DNA of 64,000 bases, taken from contig CAIYQO010000194.1 of assembly GCA_903928345.1 (NCBI GenBank), positions 62,001 to 126,000 of the forward strand, given 5' to 3'. Below the pieces are notes generated by a model. The model did no database searches, was not told the origin of the DNA, and saw nothing but the letters and a program-made list of their open reading frames with translations. Made by a program: the position numbers and the translations under genes. Each line of letters begins with the position of its first letter. Position 1 is the stretch's first letter. This document shows positions 30,736 to 39,460 of this stretch, one piece after another. Source of the stretch: an uncultured bacterium. Lineage in GTDB: Bacteria; Armatimonadota; Hebobacteria; CAIYQO01.

Positions 30736-30798
30736 TAAAGTACCTACCGGTCGTACCGATAGGTACTTTACTATACCGCTGAAAACGGCCCCCGTCAA
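30736..30798 (-). promoter_or_regulatory. Promoter and palindromic operator of the first prepilin-like gene
   Basis: On the minus strand, TTGACG (30798-30793), a 17-nt spacer and TATAGT (30775-30770). Immediately downstream, over the expected transcription start, lies an inverted repeat of 15-nt arms (30736-30750 and 30756-30770; 14 of 15 pair), such as AAAGTACCTA and its complement. It could be a repressor site or a 5' RNA hairpin. Confidence 0.65.
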
Positions 30799-30809
30799 CG
30801 TGCCGGACG

Positions 30810-30850
30810 AAAAAAAACCGCCCGTCCGAGCCGGTGCTCGGACGGGCGGT
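30810..30850 (-). terminator. Intrinsic terminator of the second prepilin-like gene
   Basis: A perfect 14-bp stem (ACCGCCCGTCCGAG and its complement), six-base loop, and eight T on the minus strand. It sits 20 nt after the stop codon and just before the promoter of the next prepilin-like gene, so the two are separate transcription units. Confidence 0.9.
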
Positions 30851-30870
30851 ATGAGAGCGGCAGTGTCGGA

Positions 30871-32115
30871 CTACAGTGACCCGTAGCCGGTGCTGAATTT
30901 GTTTGCGAGATAGTTCTCGGCGCACAGGCGCTCGGCGGTGGTGGCGACGTGCTTATAGAAGACCATGTCGCCGATGACGCCCGGGTACTGGTCCCCAGCG
31001 CCGTGCCCGGACATGATCGGGGAATTACTGCCCGGTGCATTGGCATTCATCCCGATTACGTTCATGGTGGCGGCGCTTCCCTCCGGCCAGGCAAGACCGT
31101 CATACCAGGGGCACTGGATGCCATTGAGGTATTCGACGATCCCCGAGGGGGAGAGGATGAAGGTGAGCACGTAGGGCTTCCCACTCGGCATATTGCTGTT
31201 GCAAATCGCCGGAGGCCCGGCGCTGGTCCAGCCCATATTCACCCAGGGGGCGCCGGCCGTTTGCAGCACGTGTGGGTTGAAGGAGCAGTGCTGGGTCAGG
31301 TAAAAGTTGCCGTTGGAAGCGAGGATGGGCCCCCAGGAATCGCTGGGCACGTATTCGGCCATCACCAGGGTATAGGTGTCATGGCCGACGTCAAGGCCGG
31401 TGGCCGCCGGGGTGCCGTAGAAACAGCAGCCGGAGCCCGCAAAATTGATGCCCTTACCGCTGCCCAGCGTCGCCAACGCCGGCCCGCCGGTGGTCACCGC
31501 GGTGCACGGACTGCCGCCTTTCGCCGTCGCCCAACTGTAGCCGCCGACCACGGAGGACCAGATGCCGGTGGACGTGTTGTAGGTGGTGGAGGGGTCGAGC
31601 CAGATGCTGGGCTTGGAGAAGTTGAGATCGTTGGGCACCGTGGCGAGGGCCACGTGACCGTCCAGGTAGGCGAAGATGTATTTGCCGCCGTGGCGGGGGT
31701 CGAAGTCGGTCATCGCGGCGGCGACGTTGGCCGCTGTGCCGTTCGTACCGCCCACGCCGTCGCCGGTCACCTCAGTTGTGGAGGGGCTGGCGACTTCCCC
31801 CAGCGCTTTGCCGGCGACGTAACTGCTGTAGACGTAGCCGTTGGGCACCTTCGTCCCCGCGGTGGGGCAGATGAGCACGCCTTTGTCCAGGCTGATGGCA
31901 CCCCAGAAGGTGGCGGTGTCAGGGAGCAGTTCGTCGTGATCCTGCGCATACATGGTCGTGGCCAGTACGATCTGGCGCTGGTTGTTCAAGCACTGCGTCT
32001 GGCGCGCTTTCTCACGCGCCTTGGCGAAGACGGGGAAGAGGATAGCGGCGAGGATAGCTATGATGGCTATCACGACCAGCAGTTCGATAAGGGTAAAACC
32101 CTTCCGAGATGACAT
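30871..32115 (-). CDS. Prepilin-type exoprotein with H-X9-DG motif (second paralogue)
   Basis: The product has 414 residues. The N-terminal 45 residues are almost identical to the first paralogue, also at DNA level, with the same MSSRKG start and [11 protein letters not shown]9-DG is at [12 protein letters not shown]. The C-terminal region (about 165-414) is beta-rich with [18 protein letters not shown] near the end, a LamG/concanavalin-like finish similar to paralogue 1 but with different sequence in between. Cysteines occur in pairs (GCCFYG). AAGGAGG precedes the ATG. Confidence 0.88.
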   Translation of the reverse strand: MSSRKGFTLIELLVVIAIIAILAAILFPVFAKAREKARQTQCLNNQRQIVLATTMYAQDHDELLPDTATFWGAISLDKGVLICPTAGTKVPNGYVYSSYVAGKALGEVASPSTTEVTGDGVGGTNGTAANVAAAMTDFDPRHGGKYIFAYLDGHVALATVPNDLNFSKPSIWLDPSTTYNTSTGIWSSVVGGYSWATAKGGSPCTAVTTGGPALATLGSGKGINFAGSGCCFYGTPAATGLDVGHDTYTLVMAEYVPSDSWGPILASNGNFYLTQHCSFNPHVLQTAGAPWVNMGWTSAGPPAICNSNMPSGKPYVLTFILSPSGIVEYLNGIQCPWYDGLAWPEGSAATMNVIGMNANAPGSNSPIMSGHGAGDQYPGVIGDMVFYKHVATTAERLCAENYLANKFSTGYGSL

Positions 32116-32167
32116 GGCAGACCTCCTTCTAGGATAGTGATGGGTCGGTTACACCGGATAATGATTT

Positions 32168-32196
32168 ACTATACTGCTGAATTAGTCGTTCGTCAA
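32168..32196 (-). promoter_or_regulatory. Promoter of the second prepilin-like gene
   Basis: On the minus strand, TTGACG (32196-32191), a 17-nt spacer and TATAGT (32173-32168): the same hexamers and spacing as the neighbouring paralogue. The initial transcribed words (AAATCAT) resemble those of the third paralogue. The palindrome is degenerate here. Confidence 0.65.
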
Positions 32197-32208
32197 TATC
32201 AGGACGGG

Positions 32209-33933
32209 TTATTTTACCGGTGTGACCGGTGGCGGGCCGTTGAGGGCGGTGCGGATGACCGCCTCCCCAATGGGGGCGGCGACGACGCCGCCATGGCCGC
32301 CGTGCTCCACCAACACCGCCACCGCCACGCGCGGATTGTCCGACGGCGCGTAGCCGACGAACCAGGCGTTGTCCTCGCCGCCCGGGTTCTGCGCGGTGCC
32401 CGTTTTGCCGGCGATGTGCAGCGTGGGGTCGAGGGATTTCGCGGTGCCTTCCCCCGTTACCGCGCGCAGGCCTTCGCGGATGCGCGCGAGGGTGGCGTCG
32501 TGCAGTCCGATGCGCGCGGCGGGCAGGCGCGGCACGGGGGTATCGCCGATGCGCGTCACCAGCCGCGGCTGCACCAGGTAACCGCCGTTGGCGATGGCGG
32601 CGGCAATGCGCGCGGCCTGCAGGGGGGTGATTTCCAGCGACGACTGGCCGATGCCCACCTGCAGCGTCTCGCCGAGTTGCCACGGGCGATGGAAGGTGGC
32701 GCGCGCCCACGCGGGGTCGGGCACGGTGCCCGCCGACTCCGGCAGGATAGCCCCCACCGCGGTGTGCTTGCCCAGCCCGAAGCGCCGCGCCATGGTCGAC
32801 AGGTCGTCGATGCCCGTCGCCTCCGCCAGCTTCATGAAGGCCACATTGCACGACTGCGCCAGCGCCTGGGTCAGGTTCAGCGTGCCGTGCCCGCTGTGCA
32901 GCCAGCAGTGGATGCCGTGGTATTCACCCGGGCAGTAGAGATAGTCGGGTACGCAGCCCTTTTCCAGCGCGGCGGCGGCGGTGACGATCTTGAACACGGA
33001 GCCGGGGGCGTAGCGGCCGCGCGTGACGCGGTTGATCTCCGCGTGGGAGCTGTCCAGCCAGGCCTGCATCGCCGGCGTGCGCCGCCCGGACATGGCGTTC
33101 AAATCGTACCCCGGCGCGCTGACCAGCGCCCGGATGTCGCCGCTGTGCGGATCGAGCACCACCACGGCGCCGAGATGCCCGGCCATCGCCTGCTCGGCCG
33201 CGTGCTGCACGTCGAGGTCGAGGGCGAGCGTCAGCGTGTGGCCCGGTTGCGCCGTTTGCGCCGTCAGCGTACGCAGCACGCGGCCGTGGGCGTTGATCTC
33301 CACCTCGTCGCGCCCGCCCTGGCCGTGCAAATCGTCTTCGAAGGCGTGCTCGAGGCCCGCCTTGCCCACCGCGTCGCCGGGGCGGTAATCCTGCGCGTGG
33401 CGCGTTTCCAGCTCCTGCGCGTCGATCTCGCGCAGATAACCGAGCACATGCGAGGCCAGCACGCCGTGCGGGTAGGTGCGCAACGGCTCCGCGCGCAGGT
33501 AGACGCCGGGCAGCGTGGGCATCGCCTCCGCCACGCGGGTGATCATCAGCGGGGAGAGGCGCGCGGCCAGCCGCACGGGCAGATAGCCGGGGTAGCGGCG
33601 CGCGTCGGTGAGGGTTTCCTCGGCGGTGTCGTGGTCGGGGAAGAAGCCGATGGCCACCAGCCGGTCGAGCAGGCCCGCCCAACTGTCGCGCGGCACCTCG
33701 CCGGAGATGAGCCAGGCGGACATCGCCGGCTCGTTCGTCGCCAGAATGCGCCCCTTGGCGTCCACGATCAGCCCGCGCGGGGCGGGGGAGCGCACCCAGC
33801 GGCGAAAGTTGCGCACGGACAGCCCGCGTAGCTCCGTGCCCCGCACGCCCTGGATGTACGCCAGCCGCCCCGCGAAGACGAGGAAGACGACCAGCGCCAG
33901 CAGTTGCAGCAGCAGCAAGCGGGTGGAGCGCAT
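32209..33933 (-). CDS. mrdA: Penicillin-binding protein 2 (peptidoglycan transpeptidase, elongasome)
   Basis: Class B PBP of 574 residues, anchored by one N-terminal span (about 5-22) with the rest outside the membrane. The dimerisation/pedestal region includes SPAPRGLIVDAKGRILA. Active-site motifs are S312-V-F-K315, S361-C-N363 and K510-T-G512. It cross-links peptidoglycan for side-wall growth; mreBCD and rodA are not in this window. The PBP2 rather than PBP3 assignment rests on overall pattern and is fairly but not fully certain. It ends 12 nt before the promoter of the second prepilin-like gene. Confidence 0.9.
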   Translation of the reverse strand: MRSTRLLLLQLLALVVFLVFAGRLAYIQGVRGTELRGLSVRNFRRWVRSPAPRGLIVDAKGRILATNEPAMSAWLISGEVPRDSWAGLLDRLVAIGFFPDHDTAEETLTDARRYPGYLPVRLAARLSPLMITRVAEAMPTLPGVYLRAEPLRTYPHGVLASHVLGYLREIDAQELETRHAQDYRPGDAVGKAGLEHAFEDDLHGQGGRDEVEINAHGRVLRTLTAQTAQPGHTLTLALDLDVQHAAEQAMAGHLGAVVVLDPHSGDIRALVSAPGYDLNAMSGRRTPAMQAWLDSSHAEINRVTRGRYAPGSVFKIVTAAAALEKGCVPDYLYCPGEYHGIHCWLHSGHGTLNLTQALAQSCNVAFMKLAEATGIDDLSTMARRFGLGKHTAVGAILPESAGTVPDPAWARATFHRPWQLGETLQVGIGQSSLEITPLQAARIAAAIANGGYLVQPRLVTRIGDTPVPRLPAARIGLHDATLARIREGLRAVTGEGTAKSLDPTLHIAGKTGTAQNPGGEDNAWFVGYAPSDNPRVAVAVLVEHGGHGGVVAAPIGEAVIRTALNGPPPVTPVK

Positions 33934-33937
33934 CGGA

Positions 33938-34384
33938 TCACACTTCGCCGATCGCGCGGCGGCGGATGCCGTCGAACATATTGTCGATATTTGCCTTGGC
34001 GAGCTTGGCGATGACCCCCTTGATGAGCGCGCCGATCATCGGCACGTTCACGTCACAGATCAGCGTCATGTGCATCACCGTGCCGCCGTCGCGGTCGGTG
34101 AAAGTCCACACGCCGTCGTACTGCTCCCAATCGCCGCTCACTGCGTTGAAGGTGCACACGTGCGCGGCGTCATCCCAGCGGTCCTGCTCGCGCCAGCGCA
34201 GCTTGCGGTTGAGCTTGGCCACCACCCCGACCCAGTCGGAGAGATACCCGTCCGGCGTGTGCTCCACGATCGCCACCGACTCCACGTCGGCGAAGAACTC
34301 CGGGAAGCGCTCGATATCCTTCGCCACCGCATACACGGTCGCCAGCGGCGCGGGAATGAAGATTTCCGATTCGATTTGCGGCAT
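33938..34384 (-). CDS. SRPBCC (START/polyketide-cyclase-like) protein
   Basis: The 148-residue single-domain helix-grip protein starts IFIPAPLATVYAVAKDIERF PEFF, as in the polyketide cyclase/COQ10 group, which bind hydrophobic ligands. WTFTDRDGGTVMHMTLIC is a typical central strand pair and the C-terminus is the long helix of the fold. The ligand is unknown. It ends 4 nt before mrdA. Two ketosynthase-type genes lie 1.2 kb upstream, which makes a lipid or polyketide ligand possible but not shown. Confidence 0.8.
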   Translation of the reverse strand: MPQIESEIFIPAPLATVYAVAKDIERFPEFFADVESVAIVEHTPDGYLSDWVGVVAKLNRKLRWREQDRWDDAAHVCTFNAVSGDWEQYDGVWTFTDRDGGTVMHMTLICDVNVPMIGALIKGVIAKLAKANIDNMFDGIRRRAIGEV

Positions 34385-34455
34385 GGTCAGCCCCTGTTCG
34401 TGTTACTACCAACCAATTGGCCGCGAAGGGGCGGGGTTCCTGCCGGGGGAGGACG

Positions 34456-34714
34456 ATTCACCGCGGAGGCGCAGAGCGCGCAGAGAAATCTGAGATTGGG
34501 GCGGGGAGGGAGAACGACAAAATGAACAGTGGTATGTTCGGCCACTGTTTGGAACAGGGCTAAGAGCCCGGCCAGAGAGTAGCAGGGTTATCTGAGATGC
34601 GGCCGGGCTCCCGCCCTGTTCCAAACGGTGACTAAGAACCTACCTGAGCGGTTTTCGCCCTTCCACCCGGCCCAATCTCATATTTCTCTGTGTCTCGGTG
34701 TCTCTGTGGTTAAC
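34456..34714 (-). repeat. Nested long-hairpin intergenic element (A)
   Basis: Outer arms (34456-34500 and 34671-34714) are about 45 nt and pair along most of their length, for example AGAGAAATCTGAGATTGGG against its complement with one change. They end in ACCGCGGAGGCGCAGAG or CTCTGTGTC type words. An inner inverted repeat (34543-34573 and 34601-34630) includes TTTGGAACAGGGC and GAGCCCGGCC with complements. The right end lies 10 nt from the stop codon of the PHP gene. No gene is inside. Confidence 0.75.
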
Positions 34715-34723
34715 ACCACCCCC

Positions 34724-35512
34724 TTACCGCACCAGCGGACGCGGTTTGGGGGCTTTGCGGACGGGGCGGAATTGGCGGATGTCGTTGAGTGCCAGGCCGC
34801 TGTCGGCGACGATCTGCGCGAAGTAGCTGTGCCGGGCGAGGTCGTCGCGGTGGTGGGCATCGAGGCCGAAGGCGATGGGCACGCCGAGACGCACGGCGCG
34901 GGCGAGCACGTCGGCATCGCGGGCGAAGGGCATGTGGGCGTTGATCTCCACCGCCACCCCGGCTTCGCGGACACGGTACAGCGTCTCGTCGAGCACTTCA
35001 TCCGGCACCGGGCCGGCGTGGCTGAGTTCGCGGAAGGGGTGGCCCAGGATATCGATGGGGTGGCGCAGCAGCATGTCGAGCTGCGCGAAAAATGCGTCCG
35101 GCCACTTCGGTTGCGGCCCGGGCAGGTGGTGGATGGAGCCGATAACCACGTCCAAATACGGCCACAGCGGTGCTTCCATGCTCAGCGAGCCGTCGCGCGC
35201 CACCTCGACCTCCAGCCCGCCGAAGATGCGCGACCCGTCGCACACCTTGCCGAGGCGGTCGAGGAACTGCGCCGTTTTGTCTTCGCGGAAGGCGCGGTGC
35301 GCCCACAGCCGCTCGGGCTGGTCATACCACTGGAAGGGCCACGGCGCGTCGTCGGGCAGCGCGATGGCGAAGGCGTGCTCGGTGAGGGCGAAGGCGTGCC
35401 AAGGACCGCCGCGCAACGCGCGGCGATATACCTCCGGGGTTAAGGCGGCGTCGGCACAGTAGGAGAAACGCGGCCCGTCGCCGGTATGGTTGTGCCAGCT
35501 ATTCCACTGCAT
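34724..35512 (-). CDS. PHP-superfamily phosphatase (histidinol-phosphatase-like)
   Basis: A metal-dependent phosphoesterase of the PHP superfamily, 262 residues, closest in layout to HisJ-type histidinol phosphatase. Metal ligands visible in order: SWHNHTGDG (N-terminal H-x-H), ALTEH, the Glu in GGLEVEV, IGSIHH, DILGHPF, and GLDAHH near the C-terminus. The ATG at 35512 is used; a GTG 6 nt earlier is possible, and no ribosome binding site is clear for either. The substrate cannot be fixed because no other his genes are near. Confidence 0.82.
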   Translation of the reverse strand: MQWNSWHNHTGDGPRFSYCADAALTPEVYRRALRGGPWHAFALTEHAFAIALPDDAPWPFQWYDQPERLWAHRAFREDKTAQFLDRLGKVCDGSRIFGGLEVEVARDGSLSMEAPLWPYLDVVIGSIHHLPGPQPKWPDAFFAQLDMLLRHPIDILGHPFRELSHAGPVPDEVLDETLYRVREAGVAVEINAHMPFARDADVLARAVRLGVPIAFGLDAHHRDDLARHSYFAQIVADSGLALNDIRQFRPVRKAPKPRPLVR

Positions 35513-35605
35513 ACACACGCAAACCCATCAGGTCGGGACACTCCGTGGTGAAAATTGGGAGCGGGGCGGCTCTCGCGGTCATTCTACCCACATCCCGGCA
35601 AAAAT

Positions 35606-36385
35606 CTACCATCCCGCGGCCAATGGCGCCGCGCGAGCAAACAGGGGCTCCGCGGCGAAGGTGAGCCCGAGCAGGTCGCGCACCTCCGCGGGGTCGGGCA
35701 GCGGCACACCGACGGCGCCGCGCGCGGCAGCGTGCTCCGCCGTTTCCAGCACCAGCGCGCACGCACCCTCGCCCAGCGTGTCCGTGTCCAGGCGCCCCTC
35801 GGCGGCCAGCGCGCGGTAGAGCGGCTCGCTGATGCCATCCACGCCCACCGCCAGCAGCAGGTCGGCGCGGCCCAGTTGCAACGCCTCCACGGCGCTGTCC
35901 AGCGCCTGCGCCCCCGCGCCGTCCCCGGCGAAGGAGCCATGATGCCCGCCCAGCCCGAATTCGATGGCCGCGATGCTCGTCGGCGTGTTCACGTAGGCGT
36001 GGCTGAAGAGCAGCGGATTCGCCATTCGCGCGCCCTTCTGTTGCAGCAGCGCGGTGAAGGTATGCAGTGTGCCCAGGCACCCGAAGGTGCTGCCGAGGAC
36101 GATGCCCGCCCGCCAGCGCTCCCACGCGCCCGGCGTCAGCCCGGCGTCGGCCAGCGCCAGCCCGCAGGCGGCCAGGGTGAATTCCGAGGCGCGGTCCAGG
36201 TAGGTCTTGATGCTGGGCAGAATCGTCGCAAGATCCAGTCCCGTCACCGCGGCGACCTCGTGCTCCCCGGCGAACAAGGTCAATGGCCCGCGCGCCGGCG
36301 GCCCCGCCAGCCCGTCGCGGAACGCCGCGCGCCCGATCCCCACCGCCGATACCGGTCCGATGCCCGTCACGACCACGTCATGCAT
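35606..36385 (-). CDS. Short ketosynthase-like / chain-length-factor-like protein lacking the catalytic Cys
   Basis: The 259 residues match only the N-terminal half of a beta-ketoacyl-ACP synthase: VVVTGIGPVSAVGIG at the start and GILVG-type GIVLGSTFG in the middle. At the nucleophile elbow, where active enzymes have C-S-S-G, this protein has SFAGDGAGAQAL, so the Cys is gone. This resembles the short Ketoacyl-synt_2 proteins (PF13723) that pair with a full ketosynthase. It overlaps the end of the full synthase gene by 8 nt. It is likely a heterodimer partner. A decayed gene is possible, but the clean frame and coupling argue against it. Confidence 0.78.
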   Translation of the reverse strand: MHDVVVTGIGPVSAVGIGRAAFRDGLAGPPARGPLTLFAGEHEVAAVTGLDLATILPSIKTYLDRASEFTLAACGLALADAGLTPGAWERWRAGIVLGSTFGCLGTLHTFTALLQQKGARMANPLLFSHAYVNTPTSIAAIEFGLGGHHGSFAGDGAGAQALDSAVEALQLGRADLLLAVGVDGISEPLYRALAAEGRLDTDTLGEGACALVLETAEHAAARGAVGVPLPDPAEVRDLLGLTFAAEPLFARAAPLAAGW

Positions 36386-37565
36386 CGCGTGCCTCCCACT
36401 TCCGCAGCACCACCGCCGCGTTGTTCCCCCCGATGCCGCTGGAGATGCTCAAGGCAGTGCGGATATCCGCCGCCTTCGCGGTGTCGGGCACGTAGTCCAG
36501 GTCGCAGTCCGGGTCGGGTTGCGCCAGGTTCAGCGTGGGGGGCACCTGGCCGTCGCGCATGGCGCACACGGTGACCAATGCCTCGATGCTCCCGGCCGCG
36601 GCCATCATGTGCCCCACCGCGGGCTTGATGCTGCTCATGGGAATGGCGTAGGCGTGCGCCCCGAGGACCGTCTTCACCGCCTTCGTTTCCGTCACGTCGA
36701 AATACGCCGTGCCGGTGCCGTGGGCGTTCACGTAGTCGATCTCCGCGCCGTCCACCCCGGCGTCGCGCAGCGCCGCGTGCAACACGGCCACGATGCCCTC
36801 GCCGTCTTTGTCCGGCGCGGTGAGGTGGTAGGCGTTGTTGTTCACCGCGCAGCCGAGTACTTCGGCGAAGATCGTCGCGCCGCGCGCCTGCGCGTGGTCG
36901 GCGTCCTCCAGCAGCAGCGCCGCCGCGCCTTCGCCAAACAGCGTGCCGCTGCGCCGCACGTCGAAGGGGCGGATGTCGTCGTTCGTGATGGTGCGCAGGA
37001 TGGACAGCCCCGCCATGCTGGAATACGCCAGGCTGTCGTGCCCCTCGCAGAGCACCGCCGGCGCCTTGCCCAGCCGGATAAGGTCGAGCCCGAGCCCGAG
37101 GGCCGCGGTGCCGGAGGAGCAGGAGAGGGAGAGCACGCGCCGCGGGCCGGTGAGCCCCAGCACCTCGGTGAGCAGCTCTGCCGTGCGGCTGTAGGTGAAT
37201 TCGTGGAAGAGTTCGGCCGTCTCCGCGTCGATGGGGCCGGCCTGCAGGCAGGCGAGGTAGGAATCCCACGACGCCGCCCCGCCGAAGTTCGTCGAGGAGA
37301 CCAGTCCCACCCCCGCGCCGTCGAGGCCGGAGGCGGTCAGCGCGGCGCGCGCGGCGTGCAGGGCAAATTGCGTCGCTTCGTCGTGCTCGTCATCCCACGG
37401 GAAGTCGCGCACCTCGCCCATCTTCGCGTTGCGCAGCCCGGCGGGGTCCCAGCGCGTCATCGGCGCCAACCCGCTGCGCCCGGCCAGCAGCGCTTCCCAC
37501 ACGGCATCCACCGTGTTACCCAGGCAGGACACCACGCCCATGCCGGTGATCACCACGCGTCGCAT
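36378..37565 (-). CDS. Beta-ketoacyl-ACP synthase (FabF-like, type II PKS KS-alpha-like)
   Basis: A 395-residue thiolase-fold condensing enzyme. It starts RRVVITGMGVVSCLGN. Catalytic Cys is in SLSCSSGTAAL, the first His in NAHGTGT, the Lys in SSIKPAVGH and the second His in that same block. The ATG at 37565 has GGGAGG upstream. It catalyses Claisen condensation of malonyl-ACP with an acyl chain. With the KS-like partner encoded downstream it looks like a KS-alpha/KS-beta pair rather than housekeeping fabF. No acyl carrier protein, reductase or transferase gene is near. Confidence 0.9.
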   Translation of the reverse strand: MRRVVITGMGVVSCLGNTVDAVWEALLAGRSGLAPMTRWDPAGLRNAKMGEVRDFPWDDEHDEATQFALHAARAALTASGLDGAGVGLVSSTNFGGAASWDSYLACLQAGPIDAETAELFHEFTYSRTAELLTEVLGLTGPRRVLSLSCSSGTAALGLGLDLIRLGKAPAVLCEGHDSLAYSSMAGLSILRTITNDDIRPFDVRRSGTLFGEGAAALLLEDADHAQARGATIFAEVLGCAVNNNAYHLTAPDKDGEGIVAVLHAALRDAGVDGAEIDYVNAHGTGTAYFDVTETKAVKTVLGAHAYAIPMSSIKPAVGHMMAAAGSIEALVTVCAMRDGQVPPTLNLAQPDPDCDLDYVPDTAKAADIRTALSISSGIGGNNAAVVLRKWEARDA

Positions 37566-37609
37566 ATGTCCGCCCTCCCATCCAGTTCGACACCTGCGGG
37601 CGGCATCCG

Positions 37610-38656
37610 TTACGGCGCCGCGTTGTAATCCCGCGACGTTGGCTTGCCGAAGAGCTGCCAATCGGCGAAATCGAGCAGTACGCCCCAGTCGGCGCGGGTG
37701 TGGTTATGCTCGCCGTCGCGGTAATACACCCCGATGCGCGACGCGGCGCCGAGGGCGGTGTAGGCCTCGCGGGCGGCCAGGTGGGTGAGGTAGGTGCCGT
37801 GCGGGCTGGCCCAAATGTCCCCGCGCGCCTCGGTGGTGAGCAGCGCGCGCGGCGCCACCGCCGCCTTCAGCATGTGCTGGTCGAAGGGCAACGCGTGCTG
37901 GTGCCCGGCATAGTGCGCCAGCCGCGCCGCGTACCAGTAGGGGAAGGCGCTGAGAAGGTGTTCCAACCCCTCGGCACCCGCGTCGGGGAAGCGGAAGCAT
38001 CCCGCGCCGGCGGCACCGGAGTTGTTGGGCGCGGTGAGGGCGATGCGCTCGTCGGTGGCCCCGGCGAGCAACGTGGCTTTGCCCCCGCGCGAGTGCCCGG
38101 TGATGCCGATGCGCGCGGTATCCACCCCCGGCAGCGTGAGCAGCGCGTCCACCACGCGGGAATACCCCCACGCCCACGCCGCCAGCGCCGCGTAGTCGCC
38201 GTCGGGATAGGCAAGATACAGCCCCGTATCGCGTTCCGGCCCGGCGTCGGGGGCGATCTCCAGCCGGTCGAAGTAGGCGATGCCATACCCGCGCGCCACC
38301 GCGTCGTAGATGATGTCATTGGTCAGGTAGCGCCAGCACCCGTCGCCGTCGATGAGCACCGGCCACGGCCCAGGACCCGGTGGCAGCACCAGCGTGAAGC
38401 GGAAGGCGAACCCGGTGGGCGCCGTGACGATGCGGTACGATTTGCCCATGATGTGCCGGTCGTCGGGAAAGGTGAAGTCGTGCACCGGTCGCAGCGTCAC
38501 CGCCTCCGGCGTCGGCGGCAGATGGCCGTACAGCTCGGACTGCAGCAGCTCAAGCAGCTCAGCGCGTCGCACCCGCCACGCATCAGGCGTCACGGTGCAC
38601 CCGCCGTCAAATAAATCCGGCAACGCCGCCAGGGAAGGGATCAGGTCGGTAGCCAT
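37610..38656 (-). CDS. CE15-like (glucuronoyl-esterase-type) alpha/beta hydrolase
   Basis: The 348-residue alpha/beta hydrolase most resembles carbohydrate esterase family 15: LYGHLPPTP near the N-terminus, GDGCWRYLTND, the nucleophile elbow GITGHSRGGKATLLAGA (S in HSRGGK, like the family's G-C-S-R-x-G-K), APNNSGAAGAG and a late His in DGEHNHT. CE15 enzymes cut lignin-glucuronoxylan esters. I see no signal peptide, which is odd for that role. The ATG at 38656 is used, with an upstream in-frame GTG at 38671. TATCAT lies 6 nt before the ATG and there is no ribosome binding site. Confidence 0.78.
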   Translation of the reverse strand: MATDLIPSLAALPDLFDGGCTVTPDAWRVRRAELLELLQSELYGHLPPTPEAVTLRPVHDFTFPDDRHIMGKSYRIVTAPTGFAFRFTLVLPPGPGPWPVLIDGDGCWRYLTNDIIYDAVARGYGIAYFDRLEIAPDAGPERDTGLYLAYPDGDYAALAAWAWGYSRVVDALLTLPGVDTARIGITGHSRGGKATLLAGATDERIALTAPNNSGAAGAGCFRFPDAGAEGLEHLLSAFPYWYAARLAHYAGHQHALPFDQHMLKAAVAPRALLTTEARGDIWASPHGTYLTHLAAREAYTALGAASRIGVYYRDGEHNHTRADWGVLLDFADWQLFGKPTSRDYNAAP

Positions 38657-38660
38657 GGGG

Positions 38661-39158
38661 TTATGATACACCGGGAAGGGGGGGCGCGGCTAGCGGGTGG
38701 GGGTGTTCGGTGTATTGTGGGTCGACCGGTAATCTTGTGCAGAGGAGTAAATCCTGCGCGATTCGGCCAATCTGCCAGGTGTATACCAGCGGAGGAATGC
38801 CCGGCAGGCTGTGGTAGGCTTCCATATACTGATAGAGATCGACCTCCAACGCCACCTCGCCGCTGACATAAGCACCTACGTCGATACCGGCGAATCGCCG
38901 ATCTTCGAAATACGCCAGCAGGCCGAAATCGAGCACGTAAACCGCGTCGTGACGATAGACTACTTGCGCGCGCAGCCAGTAGCGCCGGTCGTCGATGCGT
39001 TCACAGCCGATCACCGGTATCTCATCCGTGTGGAGAGCGGACGGGGTAGCCACCGCTAACGCAAATTCGCGCGTCTGCCCTTGCTCAAATGGCATACGCG
39101 ACGTGTCTTCAATCGCCACGTCCGAGAAAAGGTTGATATGCCAGGGATCGTCGTGCAT
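38661..39158 (-). CDS. Hypothetical protein, 165 residues
   Basis: Not recognised. The chain is mixed alpha/beta with no signal peptide or membrane span. It includes YWLRAQVVYRHDAVYVLDFG and DLYQYMEAYHSLPGIPP; the C-terminus is Pro-rich. The ATG at 39158 is used; a GTG 9 nt upstream is possible, and neither has a clear ribosome binding site. It ends 4 nt before the CE15-like start, so the two are likely co-transcribed. Codon use is somewhat less GC-biased than its neighbours. Confidence 0.65.
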   Translation of the reverse strand: MHDDPWHINLFSDVAIEDTSRMPFEQGQTREFALAVATPSALHTDEIPVIGCERIDDRRYWLRAQVVYRHDAVYVLDFGLLAYFEDRRFAGIDVGAYVSGEVALEVDLYQYMEAYHSLPGIPPLVYTWQIGRIAQDLLLCTRLPVDPQYTEHPHPLAAPPLPGVS

Positions 39159-39182
39159 GGTATACACTCGCGACGGGGTTGT

Positions 39183-39459
39183 CTGAACCGGGATTTGGGG
39201 GGATGAGTTAGATTCCCTTGATGGGGGAACGATTTAGCGCTTTCTTATCTGCGGATGGCATCGTGGGTTTGGTGATTCACAGGGATAAAGGGGATGGATG
39301 ATTGGGTGCCCGCGATGCGTCCAAGGCACCCATCCGCAATATCCCATCCATCCCTTTCATCCTTGTGAATTATCAACCCACACTTCTATCCGACCTTGAG
39401 AAAGCGTAAACCATTCCCCCATCGAGAAAATCCCTTAATCCCCCCAAATCCCGGTTCAG
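39183..39459. repeat. Long-hairpin intergenic element (B), complete
   Basis: About 277 nt that fold back end to end. Both ends read CTGAACCGGGATTTGGGGGG into the element. Further matching blocks follow in order on both arms: GATGGGGGAA, CGCTTTCT, CGGAT, GTGGGTT, ATTCACA, GGGATGGATG. The apex is TGGGTGCC (39303-39310) against GGCACCCA (39325-39332). The right end touches the stop codon of the gene at 39461. A single-arm copy is at 42865-42999. There is no reading frame of note. Confidence 0.85.
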
Positions 39460-39460
39460 A

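Noticed and set aside
35606-36385. Truncated ketosynthase as a pseudogene
   Set aside because: Clean frame, coupled overlap with the full synthase, and a known family of short Cys-less partners make a working gene more likely.
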